From contig JAEYOB010000147.1 of NCBI GenBank assembly GCA_023412175.1, forward strand, positions 1 to 10,114: a stretch of DNA of 10,114 nucleotides. The letters run 5' to 3'. The notes under the pieces were generated by a model. The model worked only from the letters and a program-made list of their open reading frames with translations. It was not told the origin of the DNA and made no database searches. The position numbers and the translations under genes were made by a program. Positions 1-6,803 of the stretch are shown in pieces. This stretch comes from Pseudomonadota bacterium (lineage in GTDB: Bacteria; Pseudomonadota; Alphaproteobacteria; Azospirillales; Azospirillaceae). How positions within the stretch are numbered: the first letter of the stretch is position 1; every line of letters begins with the position of its first letter.

Positions 1-89
1 AGCGTCATGGCGTTGCGGCGCGCCGGGTTGTCGATGGTCAGCCGGGCGACCGGGCCGGTGGTGCGGTACTGGATCGACGGCGTGCCCAT
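1..89 (-). CDS. enoyl-CoA hydratase/isomerase (crotonase family), N-terminal fragment
   Basis: Only the first 29 codons are in the window; the gene continues off the left edge. The translation, MGTPSIQYRTTGPVARLTID followed by NPARRNAMT, is the classic start of the crotonase fold: a beta-strand of the V-A-x-L-T-I-D type followed by the N-P-x-x-R-N-A-M turn that precedes the CoA-binding region. Family members hydrate, isomerise or cleave acyl-CoA thioesters in the cytoplasm. The oxyanion-hole and catalytic residues lie outside the window, so the reaction cannot be told. The ATG shares one base with the TGA of the upstream CoA-transferase (TGATG), and GGTGATC just before it can pair with the 16S 3' end. 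Translation is therefore probably coupled, and the enzyme likely acts on the CoA ester made by its neighbour. Confidence 0.85.
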   Translation of the reverse strand, partial: MGTPSIQYRTTGPVARLTIDNPARRNAMT

Positions 90-1282
90 CAGATCACCCG
101 CCGGCTGCGCAGGGCTTCGATCTCCTGCGGCGTGTAGCCGAGGTCCCCGAGGATGCCGTCGGTGTGCGCGCCGGCCTCCGGGAGGGTGGAGGCGATGCCG
201 GCCGGCGTGCGCGACAGCACCACCGGCTGCCCGACCAGCCGGATGGCGCCCCGGCGCGGGTGCTGCACCGGCACCGCCATGCCCAGGTGCTCGACCTGCG
301 GATCCGCGAACACCTCGTCCATCCGGTAGACCGGCCCGGCCGGCACGCCGTGCGCGTCGAGCGCCTCCAGCCAGTCGCGCGACGGGCTCGCCGCCAGGAT
401 GGCGCCCAGTTCCGCGTTGAGCCGGGGCCGGTTGGCCAGCCGCTCGGGTTCGGTCCGGTACTCGGGACGTTCGCCGAGGTCGGGCCGGCCGATGGCCCGG
501 CACAGGCGGAGCCACATATCCTCGCCGGAGGCGCCGACGTTGATGAAGCCGTCCGCTGTCCGGTACAGGCCCATCGGCGTCGAAGTGGGGTGGTCGTTGC
601 CCGCCTGTTCCGGCACCACGCCGTCCACCAGATAGCGGGCGGCCTGGAAGTCGAGAATGGCAATCTGGCTTTGCAGCAGCGACGTCTGCACCCACTGCCC
701 CTCGCCGGACCGCTCGCGTTCGGCGAGCGCAATCAGGATCCCGATGGCGGCGTAGAGGCCGGCGGAGGTGTCGGCGATGGCGATGCCGGCCCGCACCGGC
801 CCCTGCCCCGGCAGGCCGGTGACCCACATCAGCCCGCCCATGCCCTGGGCAATCTGGTCGAAGCCGCCGCGGTCGCGATACGGACCGTTCTGGCCGAATC
901 CCGAGATCGAGGCCAGGACGATGCGCGGGTTGATCGCCCGCAGCGTCTCGTAATCCAAGCCCAGGCGGCCCTTGACGCCGGGCCGGAAATTCTCGACCAC
1001 GACGTCCGCGGTCTCGACGAGGCGACGGAGGACGGCCCTGCCCTCGGGTGCCTTCAGGTCGACCGAGATCGACCGCTTGTTGCGGTGGAGATTCTGCATG
1101 TCGTAGCCGTCGCGCGGCCCGTTCATGCCGTCGTTGGGATCGGCGCCGGCCGGCGCCTCGATCTTGATGACGTCGGCGCCGAAGTCGGCGAGGACGCGGC
1201 AGCAGGCCGGGCCGGCGCGGACCCGCGTCAGGTCGAGCACGCGGATGTTCGACAGGGCGTCCGACGCAACCGGCCGGTCCAT
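89..1282 (-). CDS. class III (CaiB/BaiF family) CoA-transferase
   Basis: A 397-residue protein of full length for the family, which moves CoA from one acyl-CoA to a free carboxylic acid through an aspartyl intermediate. Visible family signatures are the N-terminal I-R-V-L-D-L-T-R strand (13-20), C-R-V-L-A-D-F-G-A-D-V-I-K-I-E (28-42), N-L-H-R-N-K-R-S-I-S-V-D-L-K (64-77) and E-N-F-R-P-G-V (97-103). The A-D-T-S-A-G segment has Asp171 at the position of the catalytic Asp of formyl-CoA transferase. The open frame extends upstream to 1450, but the extra 56 residues are low-complexity, basic and unlike the family. The ATG at 1282 has GGAGG eight bases ahead, so it is chosen. The gene is followed by a crotonase and is divergent from lysR, which suggests LysR-controlled activation of an acid to its CoA ester. 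Substrate and CoA donor cannot be deduced. Confidence 0.93.
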   Translation of the reverse strand: MDRPVASDALSNIRVLDLTRVRAGPACCRVLADFGADVIKIEAPAGADPNDGMNGPRDGYDMQNLHRNKRSISVDLKAPEGRAVLRRLVETADVVVENFRPGVKGRLGLDYETLRAINPRIVLASISGFGQNGPYRDRGGFDQIAQGMGGLMWVTGLPGQGPVRAGIAIADTSAGLYAAIGILIALAERERSGEGQWVQTSLLQSQIAILDFQAARYLVDGVVPEQAGNDHPTSTPMGLYRTADGFINVGASGEDMWLRLCRAIGRPDLGERPEYRTEPERLANRPRLNAELGAILAASPSRDWLEALDAHGVPAGPVYRMDEVFADPQVEHLGMAVPVQHPRRGAIRLVGQPVVLSRTPAGIASTLPEAGAHTDGILGDLGYTPQEIEALRSRRVI

Positions 1283-1290
1283 GCCGCCTG

Positions 1291-1295
1291 CCTCC
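1291..1295 (-). promoter_or_regulatory. ribosome binding site that sets the CoA-transferase start
   Basis: GGAGG on the minus strand, eight bases before the ATG at 1282. It favours this start over upstream in-frame ATGs at 1333 and 1450, whose extensions do not resemble the family. Confidence 0.7.
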
Positions 1296-1489
1296 ACGCC
1301 GGCAGACTTAGGGGGTATCCTCGACGCACTCATGCGCAGCCGCCCTCGCTTCCATCCCGATCCCTGCACCGCCCGCATCGGCGCCGGCAATCCCAGTCTC
1401 CGGGCCCGGCGTCCGGATGATCCGGTGCGTTCCGAGAAAAACGCTATCATTGGTTAGTCAGCGAAACGAATTAGATTTAACCGCAGTCA

Positions 1490-1510
1490 CCCTTCGCAGA
1501 ATTCGAAGGG
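1490..1510. promoter_or_regulatory. candidate LysR-type operator (T-N11-A dyad)
   Basis: Perfect inverted repeat CCCTTCG-N7-CGAAGGG. Its centre contains T(1494)-N11-A(1506), the classical LysR-box spacing, in a TTCG...CGAA context. It lies in the gap between lysR and the gene divergent from it, which is the usual place for an autoregulatory and activating LysR site. The right arm overlaps a GAAGGGG ribosome-binding sequence belonging to an alternative lysR start at 1519. That the encoded regulator binds here is an inference. Confidence 0.5.
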
Positions 1511-1569
1511 GCGGGACGATGTTGAACCGCCGACGGGCTTCCGACACACTGGTCCCTACGGAATTGAAC

Positions 1570-1575
1570 AAGGGG
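1570..1575 (+). promoter_or_regulatory. ribosome binding site for lysR
   Basis: AAGGGG, six bases before the ATG at 1582. A similar site, GAAGGGG at 1505-1511, precedes the competing ATG at 1519 by seven bases. The start is therefore decided mainly by the family's usual N-terminus. Confidence 0.5.
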
Positions 1576-1581
1576 CGGCGG

Positions 1582-2499
1582 ATGCTGCGGCACGATCTTC
1601 AGACGCTCCTGCTGTTCCTCCGGGTGTGCGAGACGAAGAGCATCACGCGCGCCGCCAGCCAGATGAACGTGGCGCTGTCCGCGGCGAGCCGGCGGATCAA
1701 ACTCCTCGAGGAGGTGAGCGGCACGGCGCTGCTGCACCGGCTTCCCTACGGCGTCGAGCCGACCGCGGCGGGACAGGCGGTTCTGCGCTACGCGCGCGAC
1801 GTGCTCTACCTGAACGAACAGCTCGACGCCGACCTGTCGGAATACCGGGCGGGGGTGCGCGGGCACGTGCGCGTCTTCGCCAGCAGTTCGGCGCTCGTCC
1901 AACGGCTGGCCGGGGACCTGTCCGCCTTCGCCTGCGCCTTTCCCTCGATCAAGCTGGAGCTGCACGAGCGGCCGACCACCGAGATCATCGAGGCGCTTTA
2001 CCAGAAGGAGACCGACATCGGCGTCATCGTGCGGGAGAGCGAGCTGTGGCAGCTCAAGACCCGGCTCTATGCGGAGGACCGGCTGGCCATCATCGTGCCA
2101 TCCGACCATCCGCTGGCGCGGAACGGCTCGATCAGCTTCGCCACGGTGCTGAAGGAGGAGTTCGTCACGCTCGACCAGGCCACCGCCGTGTACCGTCTGG
2201 TGAACGACCAGGCGCGCCGCATCGGCCAGATGCCGCGGATACGCGTGCAGGTCCGAAGCTTCGAGGCCATGTGCCACATGGTGCGTCATGGCCTCGGCCT
2301 CGGGATCCTGCCGGAGCTTGCGGCAAAGCCGTTGATCGACGGCTTCGGGCTCGCCCTCCTGCTGCTCGACGAGCCATGGGCGAAGCGGGAACTCGCCATC
2401 TGCACCCGCGCGGAGGACGAACTCGACGCTCCCGCGCAGCGCCTGATCGATTTCCTGGTCGCCTGCACCGATGACGCCGCCGGTGCAGCGGAGGACTGA
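1582..2499 (+). CDS. LysR-family transcriptional regulator
   Basis: A 305-residue regulator of normal LysR length. The N-terminal winged helix-turn-helix spans roughly residues 6-66: the S-I-T-R-A-A-S-Q-M-N-V helix pair (20-30), the recognition helix A-L-S-A-A-S-R-R-I-K-L-L-E (31-43) and the wing ending in P-T-A-A-G (60-64). A linker helix follows to about 90. The effector-binding domain starts at G-H-V-R-V-F-A (94-100) and includes D-I-G-V-I-V (145-150) and the V-R-H-G-L-G-L-G-I-L-P-E segment (234-245), typical of the second subdomain. The start at 1582 is preceded by AAGGGG with a six-base spacer and gives the usual family N-terminus. An upstream in-frame ATG at 1519 also has a ribosome site and would add 21 residues. 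It diverges from the CoA-transferase, its likely target, and converges on the alpha/beta hydrolase. The effector is unknown. Confidence 0.93.
   Translation: MLRHDLQTLLLFLRVCETKSITRAASQMNVALSAASRRIKLLEEVSGTALLHRLPYGVEPTAAGQAVLRYARDVLYLNEQLDADLSEYRAGVRGHVRVFASSSALVQRLAGDLSAFACAFPSIKLELHERPTTEIIEALYQKETDIGVIVRESELWQLKTRLYAEDRLAIIVPSDHPLARNGSISFATVLKEEFVTLDQATAVYRLVNDQARRIGQMPRIRVQVRSFEAMCHMVRHGLGLGILPELAAKPLIDGFGLALLLLDEPWAKRELAICTRAEDELDAPAQRLIDFLVACTDDAAGAAED
2463..2488. repeat. inverted repeat at the 3' end of lysR
   Basis: CTGCACCG (2463-2470) and CGGTGCAG (2481-2488) are perfect 8-bp arms around a 10-base loop, inside the last codons of lysR. The convergent alpha/beta hydrolase stops only 17 bp beyond lysR, and this is the strongest hairpin at the junction. 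It could help end transcription in either direction, but there is no T-tract. It may also be a coincidence in GC-rich coding sequence. Confidence 0.35.
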
Positions 2500-2516
2500 C
2501 AGGGCGCCGCCCGTGA

Positions 2517-3329
2517 TCAATCCCCGAAGCGCCGGTCGAGGAAACGCCTGAGCGCCATTCCGCATTCGCGGCCGTGCGACAGCGGCAGGCCGTGCCGGGA
2601 ATGGGCGAAGACCTGGAGTTCGGCGTCCGGCAGGCCGGCGTGCAGGTCGCACATCACCGAGGGTGGAATGAACGGGCTGGCGTCCGGGCTGAGCAGCAGG
2701 ACCGGCATTCGTATGCCGCCCGCCTCCGGCGCCAGATCGGTCTCCAGCAGCAGGTTGGCGAGCCCGAGGGCGACGTGGGCGGAGCAGGTGGCGTGCTCCC
2801 GCTCGAACCAGCGGAACTTCTCGTCCGACAGCGCATCGGGGAAGAAGCGCAGCCCCATCATCTCGTTGGCCCAGGCTTCCTGGCCGTCGGCGGCGATGCG
2901 GTGGTCCCACTGCCCGCGAACGTTCCGCACGGCGGTCCCCCGGTGTGCGCCGTTGCTCACCGTCAGGCTGAGCAGCCGGTCGGGGTGGCGGGCCGCCAGG
3001 GCGATGGCGACCGTTCCGCCGATGGATTCGCCTACGCAATGGAAGCGTTCGACGCCCGCCGCCGCGGCGACCGCCAGGGCGTCGGCGACCAGACCGTCCA
3101 TGGACCACGCGAACCCCACGTCCGGGACCGCCGAGCGGCCGAAGCCGCGCGTGTCGAAGCGGACGATGCGATAGCGGTCGACGAGCTGCGGAAGCCATTC
3201 GCTCCAGATGCCGCCGGTCGTGCTGATGCCGTGATGAAACAGGATGGTCTGCGGGTTCTCGACCCACGGCGCCGTGATGTCGATGACCTCATAGTAAAGG
3301 CGGCCGTCTGGGGATTCGAGATACGGCAT
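2517..3329 (-). CDS. alpha/beta-hydrolase fold enzyme
   Basis: A 270-residue cytoplasmic hydrolase of the 3-oxoadipate enol-lactonase/esterase type (abhydrolase_1). Landmarks: the oxyanion-hole H-H-G-I-S segment (32-36), F-D-T-R-G-F-G-R-S (58-66), the nucleophile elbow G-E-S-I-G-G with Ser102, acid Asp216 in L-L-L-S-P-D-A-S-P-F, and a C-terminal R-H-G-L-P-L-S-H segment. His246 is the likely catalytic base and His252 the alternative. It should cleave an ester, enol-lactone or C-C bond, but the fold does not show which. The ATG at 3329 has GGAG eleven bases upstream. This is the last gene of the minus-strand operon, 41 bp after the SDR, and it converges on lysR. A generic esterase role cannot be excluded. 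Confidence 0.9.
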   Translation of the reverse strand: MPYLESPDGRLYYEVIDITAPWVENPQTILFHHGISTTGGIWSEWLPQLVDRYRIVRFDTRGFGRSAVPDVGFAWSMDGLVADALAVAAAAGVERFHCVGESIGGTVAIALAARHPDRLLSLTVSNGAHRGTAVRNVRGQWDHRIAADGQEAWANEMMGLRFFPDALSDEKFRWFEREHATCSAHVALGLANLLLETDLAPEAGGIRMPVLLLSPDASPFIPPSVMCDLHAGLPDAELQVFAHSRHGLPLSHGRECGMALRRFLDRRFGD

Positions 3330-3370
3330 TGTGCGTCAAACTCCGTGGATGGGTGCAGGTCCGGCGGCGC

Positions 3371-4078
3371 CTAGGCCCTGCCGTAGACCGGGACGATCGC
3401 GCCGTGGGTGAGGCGGTTCCCCGGCGAGGCCAGGAACAGGATGGCGCCGGCCACCTCGTCGGTCTTGGGCCAGCGCGCGTGGTCCGCGTCCGGCATGTCC
3501 CGGCGGTTGGCCGGCGTGTCGAGGATCGACGGGGCGACGGCGTTGACCAGGATGCCCTCACCGGCCACCTCGGCGGCCAGGCTCTGCGTCAGCCCGACCA
3601 CCGCCGCCTTCGACGTCGCGTAGGCCACCATCCCGCCCGCGGTGCGCGGTTCGAGCGCGGGCCGCGCCGCGACGTTGACGATGCGCCCGCCCTCCGGCGC
3701 GCCGGCGGCGCGGATGGCCCGCACCGCCTCCCGGCAGCACAGGAAGCTGGTGGTCAGGTTGAGGTCGAGCATCCGGGCGAATTCCCCGTCGCCCGTCTCG
3801 GTGAACGGCGCCATGGCGAAGCCGCCGGCCAGATGGACCGAGGCGAACAGCCCCGGCACCGTCCGGTAGAAGGCGGCGACCGCACCGCCGTCGGTCAGGT
3901 CCAGGGCGGTGAGCACGAGCCGCGGATGCCCGGTGTGCGGGAAGCGCGCCAGTTCGCCCGGATCGTTGCAGGGGACGTGGCAGAACGCTCCCGCCTCCAG
4001 CAGCCGGCCGACGACCGCGGTTCCGAGGGCGCCGGTGCCCCCGGTCACGACGGCGTGACGCCCGTCCAGATCGTGCAT
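3371..4078 (-). CDS. short-chain dehydrogenase/reductase (SDR)
   Basis: A 235-residue classical-size SDR. The NAD(P)-binding turn T-G-G-T-G-A-L-G is at residues 12-19, followed by the D-L-T segment (60-62), L-A-G-G (83-86, in place of N-N-A-G), structural Asn107 and the catalytic Y-A-T-S-K (Tyr153, Lys157). After the active site comes A-P-S-I-L-D-T-P-A-N-R (182-192), typical of one bacterial SDR subgroup. The position normally held by the catalytic Ser, 12-14 residues before Tyr, falls in A-A-R-P-A-L and has no serine. Coenzyme choice is unclear: the residues after the first strand are short and lack an obvious Asp or basic pair. AAGGAG lies six bases before the ATG. It is 23 bp downstream of dctM and probably oxidises or reduces an intermediate made from the imported substrate. 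Confidence 0.92.
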   Translation of the reverse strand: MHDLDGRHAVVTGGTGALGTAVVGRLLEAGAFCHVPCNDPGELARFPHTGHPRLVLTALDLTDGGAVAAFYRTVPGLFASVHLAGGFAMAPFTETGDGEFARMLDLNLTTSFLCCREAVRAIRAAGAPEGGRIVNVAARPALEPRTAGGMVAYATSKAAVVGLTQSLAAEVAGEGILVNAVAPSILDTPANRRDMPDADHARWPKTDEVAGAILFLASPGNRLTHGAIVPVYGRA

Positions 4079-4101
4079 GGTGTTCTCCTTCGATGGGCCG
4101 G

Positions 4102-5397
4102 TCAGCGGAACATGAGCGACGGCAGCCAGAGGGCGATCGACGGGAAGGCGATCAGGAGGGCGATGCCGGCGAGCAGGAGCCCCACGAACGGCAGCGCCCC
4201 CCGCGTCACCTCGCCCAGCGAGATGCGCGCCGGGTCGAGCGCCTGGATGGTGTAGAGGTTCATGCCCACCGGCGGCGTGATCAGCCCGATCTCCAGCAGG
4301 ATCACCAGAACGATGCCGAACCAGATCGGGTCGTATTCCAGCTTGAGGATGATCGGGAAGACCACCGACAGCGTCAGCACCATCATCGAGATGGCGTCGA
4401 TGAACATGCCGAGGAGCAGATAGATGGCGATGACGACGCCGAGGATGGCCAGCCGCGGGTACTCCAGCCCGGCGATCCAGTCGGAGATATCGTAGTTGAC
4501 GCCCCAGCTGAAGATGGCGAAGGAGAATATCTGCGCGCCGATGATGACCAGCATCAGCATCGCCGTGAACCGGACGGTCGCGACGACGGAATCGCGGATC
4601 ACCGGCCATGTGAGCTGCCTCTGGATCAGCGCGAGACCGGCGGCGGCAAGCACGCCGAGGGCAGCCACCTCCGTCGGCGTCGCCCAGCCGAAATAGATGC
4701 CGCAGAGGATGATCCCGATGATGAAGAACAGCGGCAGCATGGCGCCCAGCGAACGCAGCAGGGCGGCGACGTCGGGCCGTCCGCCCAGCCGCGGGGCCAT
4801 CTCCGGACGGCGCCACGCCATGATCCATAGATAGCCGCTGAAGATCAGCGCCATCATGACGCCGGGAATGATCGCCGCCACGACAAGCTGGCCGAGCGAC
4901 ACCTCGACCAGCGCCGCGTAGATGATCAGCGGGATGCTGGGGGGAATGAGGATGCCCAGCGTGCCGCCCGCCGCCAGCGAGCCCAGCGTGAGGCGGCGGT
5001 CGTACTTCAGCCGTTCGAGGCTGGGGATGGCCGCCTTGCCGATGGTGGCCGCCGTCGCCACGCTGGAGCCGCTGACCGCCGAGAACAGCGAGCAGGCGGC
5101 GATGTTGGCGTGCAGCAGGCCGCCGGGGATCGGGCGCAGCCACAGCGACACCGCGTCATAGAAGCGGTTCGCGAAGTTGGCGCGCTCGATCAGCTCGCCC
5201 ATCAGGATGAACAGGGGGATGCTGATGAGCACATAGTTCTCGGCGGTGTTCCACACGGCATGCCCGGCCCCGCGCAGCAGGTTGGGGTCGAGCAGGGCGA
5301 TCCACAGCAGTCCGCTGCCGCCCAGCGTCACCGCGATCGGCACGCCGATCACCAGCGGGAGCAGCACCGTCAATCCCATGAGAAGAAGAATGGTCAT
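4102..5397 (-). CDS. dctM: TRAP transporter large permease subunit (DctM family)
   Basis: A 431-residue inner-membrane protein made almost entirely of hydrophobic segments, about the 12 transmembrane helices expected for the DctM/SiaM large subunit, which carries out Na+-driven uptake of an organic acid. Signatures: I-S-I-P-L-F-I-L-M-G-E-L (58-69), S-A-V-S-G-S-S-V-A-T (106-115), G-G-T-L-G-I-L-I-P-P-S (144-154), G-W-A-T-P-T-E-V-A-A-L-G (237-248) and L-I-T-P-P-V-G-M-N (372-380). These include the paired helix-breaking SGSS and PP motifs of the two inverted halves. Its ATG overlaps the dctQ stop (ATGA), so the two membrane subunits are translationally coupled. It is followed after 23 bp by the SDR. 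The family is certain; the substrate is not. Confidence 0.96.
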   Translation of the reverse strand: MTILLLMGLTVLLPLVIGVPIAVTLGGSGLLWIALLDPNLLRGAGHAVWNTAENYVLISIPLFILMGELIERANFANRFYDAVSLWLRPIPGGLLHANIAACSLFSAVSGSSVATAATIGKAAIPSLERLKYDRRLTLGSLAAGGTLGILIPPSIPLIIYAALVEVSLGQLVVAAIIPGVMMALIFSGYLWIMAWRRPEMAPRLGGRPDVAALLRSLGAMLPLFFIIGIILCGIYFGWATPTEVAALGVLAAAGLALIQRQLTWPVIRDSVVATVRFTAMLMLVIIGAQIFSFAIFSWGVNYDISDWIAGLEYPRLAILGVVIAIYLLLGMFIDAISMMVLTLSVVFPIILKLEYDPIWFGIVLVILLEIGLITPPVGMNLYTIQALDPARISLGEVTRGALPFVGLLLAGIALLIAFPSIALWLPSLMFR

Positions 5398-5918
5398 GGC
5401 TTGGGCCTGATGGCTGAGACGGAAGCGCCGTGTGGACGGACGGACGCCGTGGCCTTGTGGGCATGGACAAGGAGGAAGACGACGTGGCGCAGCCACAGCA
5501 GGATCAGGCCGAGCATCATGCCGATCTGCGGAATGGCGATCGGCGTGCGCAGGATGCCCTGGGAGCGCAGGTTGTCCGCCAGGCTGGCCATGGTCAGCTC
5601 GCCGCAGATGTAGACCAGGGCGGTGACGTAGAGCAGCGCCACGACGTCGCCGACCCGCTCGAACCCGCGCTGGATCGCCGGCGAGAAGCGGCTGACGAAG
5701 AAGTCGGCGGTGATGTGCTGCCGGGACCGGGAAACCGTGGGCAGGGTGAAGAAGATGAGCCACGCCATGAGAAAGCCGCTCAACTCGCCGGCGAGGTGGA
5801 AGCGGACGTTGAGCGGCCGCAGCCCGATCTCCAGGATGGTCAGAATGGTGAGCAGGCCGCAGGACAGGCCGCCGATCACCAGCGCCGTCGCTTCCAGCCG
5901 CTCCAGTGCGCGTTCCAT
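5394..5918 (-). CDS. dctQ: TRAP transporter small permease subunit (DctQ family)
   Basis: A 174-residue membrane protein with the four-helix layout of DctQ: about residues 11-31, 45-62, 89-106 and 129-151. G-E-L-S-G-F-L (44-50) and R-Q-H-I-T-A-D-F-F (66-74) match the usual family pattern (G-E, then R-x-H-I-x-x-D). The basic, hydrophilic tail (about 152-174) is likely cytoplasmic. The ATG at 5918 is chosen because GGGAG lies eight bases before it. A GTG at 5927 overlaps the upstream TGA (GTGA) and would add three residues, but it has no well-placed ribosome site. The 3' end overlaps dctM by four bases. DctQ stabilises DctM and helps dock the periplasmic receptor. Confidence 0.93.
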   Translation of the reverse strand: MERALERLEATALVIGGLSCGLLTILTILEIGLRPLNVRFHLAGELSGFLMAWLIFFTLPTVSRSRQHITADFFVSRFSPAIQRGFERVGDVVALLYVTALVYICGELTMASLADNLRSQGILRTPIAIPQIGMMLGLILLWLRHVVFLLVHAHKATASVRPHGASVSAIRPKP

Positions 5919-5923
5919 GGCCG

Positions 5924-6781
5924 TCACTCCCGGAAGTACAGCGCGGTCGGGTTTTCGACGAGCACCCGCCGGCGGGTCGCCTCGTCACCGGCCCAGTCGG
6001 CCAGCGCGTCGAGCAGCGCGCCGTCGTCGGGCGGATCCTCCCCGTACGCCACGTGCGGCCAGTCGGTGCCCCACAGCATCCGCTCCGGGTTGGCGGCGAC
6101 CAGCCGGCGCGCCCGCTCCGCCGAGGCCGGGAAGAGGGCGTTGGAGAGCTTGACCCAGGCACGCCCGCCGCCCACCAGATCGAGCAGGATGCGGAAGCCC
6201 TCCTCGTCCACGCCGCTGTCGGGCTCGACATGCGCCATATGGTCGAAGACGACGTCCACCGGCAGGCGCCGCAGCCGCTCGGCCAGATCCGGCAGGCGGC
6301 GGGTGTCGAGATAGAGCTGCACATGCCATCCGAACGGCTGGATGCGGGCGGCGACCCGCTCGATGTTGTCGAGGCTGAGGCCGCCCGCCGCCACCATCTG
6401 GAGACGCACCCCGCGCGCCCCGCGGTCGTGCATCGCCTGGAGGTCTTCGTCGGCGATGTCCGGGTCGATCACGACCACCGCCCGCGCCCGCCCTTCCATG
6501 CGCGCGGCGGAGTCCAGCGTGCAGGCGTTGTCCTTGCCGAAGAAACTCGGCTGGACGATCACCATGCGGTCGATGCCGACCGTGCGCGCCGTCGCGAGAT
6601 AGTCGTCGAGAGTCGACTCCGGGGGCGTGAAGTTGCGGGTCTCGCGCAGCGGATACTGCGCGTACGGCCCGACGATGTGCATGTGGCAGTCGCAGGTTCC
6701 CGGAATGGGCGGCGTGCGCGGCGGGCGCACGTCGCGGCGGAACCCATGGGGGTTGGTGCGCAGGGCGGGGCTGCCGGACAT
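5924..6781 (-). CDS. amidohydrolase_2 family protein (COG3618, LigI-like)
   Basis: A 285-residue TIM-barrel hydrolase of the family that includes 2-pyrone-4,6-dicarboxylate lactonase and related lactonases. The C-D-C-H-M-H-I-V-G-P segment gives the first-strand H-x-H pair (His33, His35). Further active-site candidates are His153 (W-H-V-Q-L-Y), His181 in F-D-H-M-A-H and Asp240 in G-T-D-W-P-H, matching the usual order HxH, H, H, D. The C-terminus, E-N-P-T-A-L-Y-F, is the normal end of the family. The start at 6781 has GAGGAG eight bases ahead; the open frame extends to 6934, but that stretch overlaps the preceding gene. It lies 22 bp after the D-aminoacylase-like gene and abuts dctQ. LigI itself needs no metal, so metal use is open. 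Probable role: hydrolysis of a lactone or similar ring of the imported compound. Confidence 0.9.
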   Translation of the reverse strand: MSGSPALRTNPHGFRRDVRPPRTPPIPGTCDCHMHIVGPYAQYPLRETRNFTPPESTLDDYLATARTVGIDRMVIVQPSFFGKDNACTLDSAARMEGRARAVVVIDPDIADEDLQAMHDRGARGVRLQMVAAGGLSLDNIERVAARIQPFGWHVQLYLDTRRLPDLAERLRRLPVDVVFDHMAHVEPDSGVDEEGFRILLDLVGGGRAWVKLSNALFPASAERARRLVAANPERMLWGTDWPHVAYGEDPPDDGALLDALADWAGDEATRRRVLVENPTALYFRE

Positions 6782-6803
6782 GACCGTCTCTCCTCGTCCG
6801 GGC

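Larger units (their letters stand above)
1283..1581. promoter_or_regulatory. divergent intergenic control region between the CoA-transferase and lysR
   Basis: This 299-bp gap separates two divergent start codons. The part from about 1437 to 1506 is AT-richer than the flanking genes and is where promoters would be expected. For lysR, TTGGTT (1450-1455) and TAGATT (1472-1477), 16 bp apart, are a weak sigma70-like pair. Two CGAA half-sites (1462-1465 and 1467-1470) and a GGTTA-N21-TAACC inverted repeat (1452-1456/1478-1482) lie near the main dyad at 1490-1510. I could not choose a convincing minus-strand promoter for the CoA-transferase. No gene-sized frame with normal codon use is seen here. 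Confidence 0.6.

Noticed and set aside
164..1420. Plus-strand 418-codon open frame antisense to the CoA-transferase
   Set aside because: Its translation is low-complexity and matches no family; it exists because the real minus-strand gene is GC-rich and leaves few stops on the opposite strand.
1477..3267. Minus-strand 596-codon frame across lysR and the alpha/beta hydrolase
   Set aside because: It is antisense to a convincing LysR gene and out of frame with a convincing hydrolase; no motif is visible.
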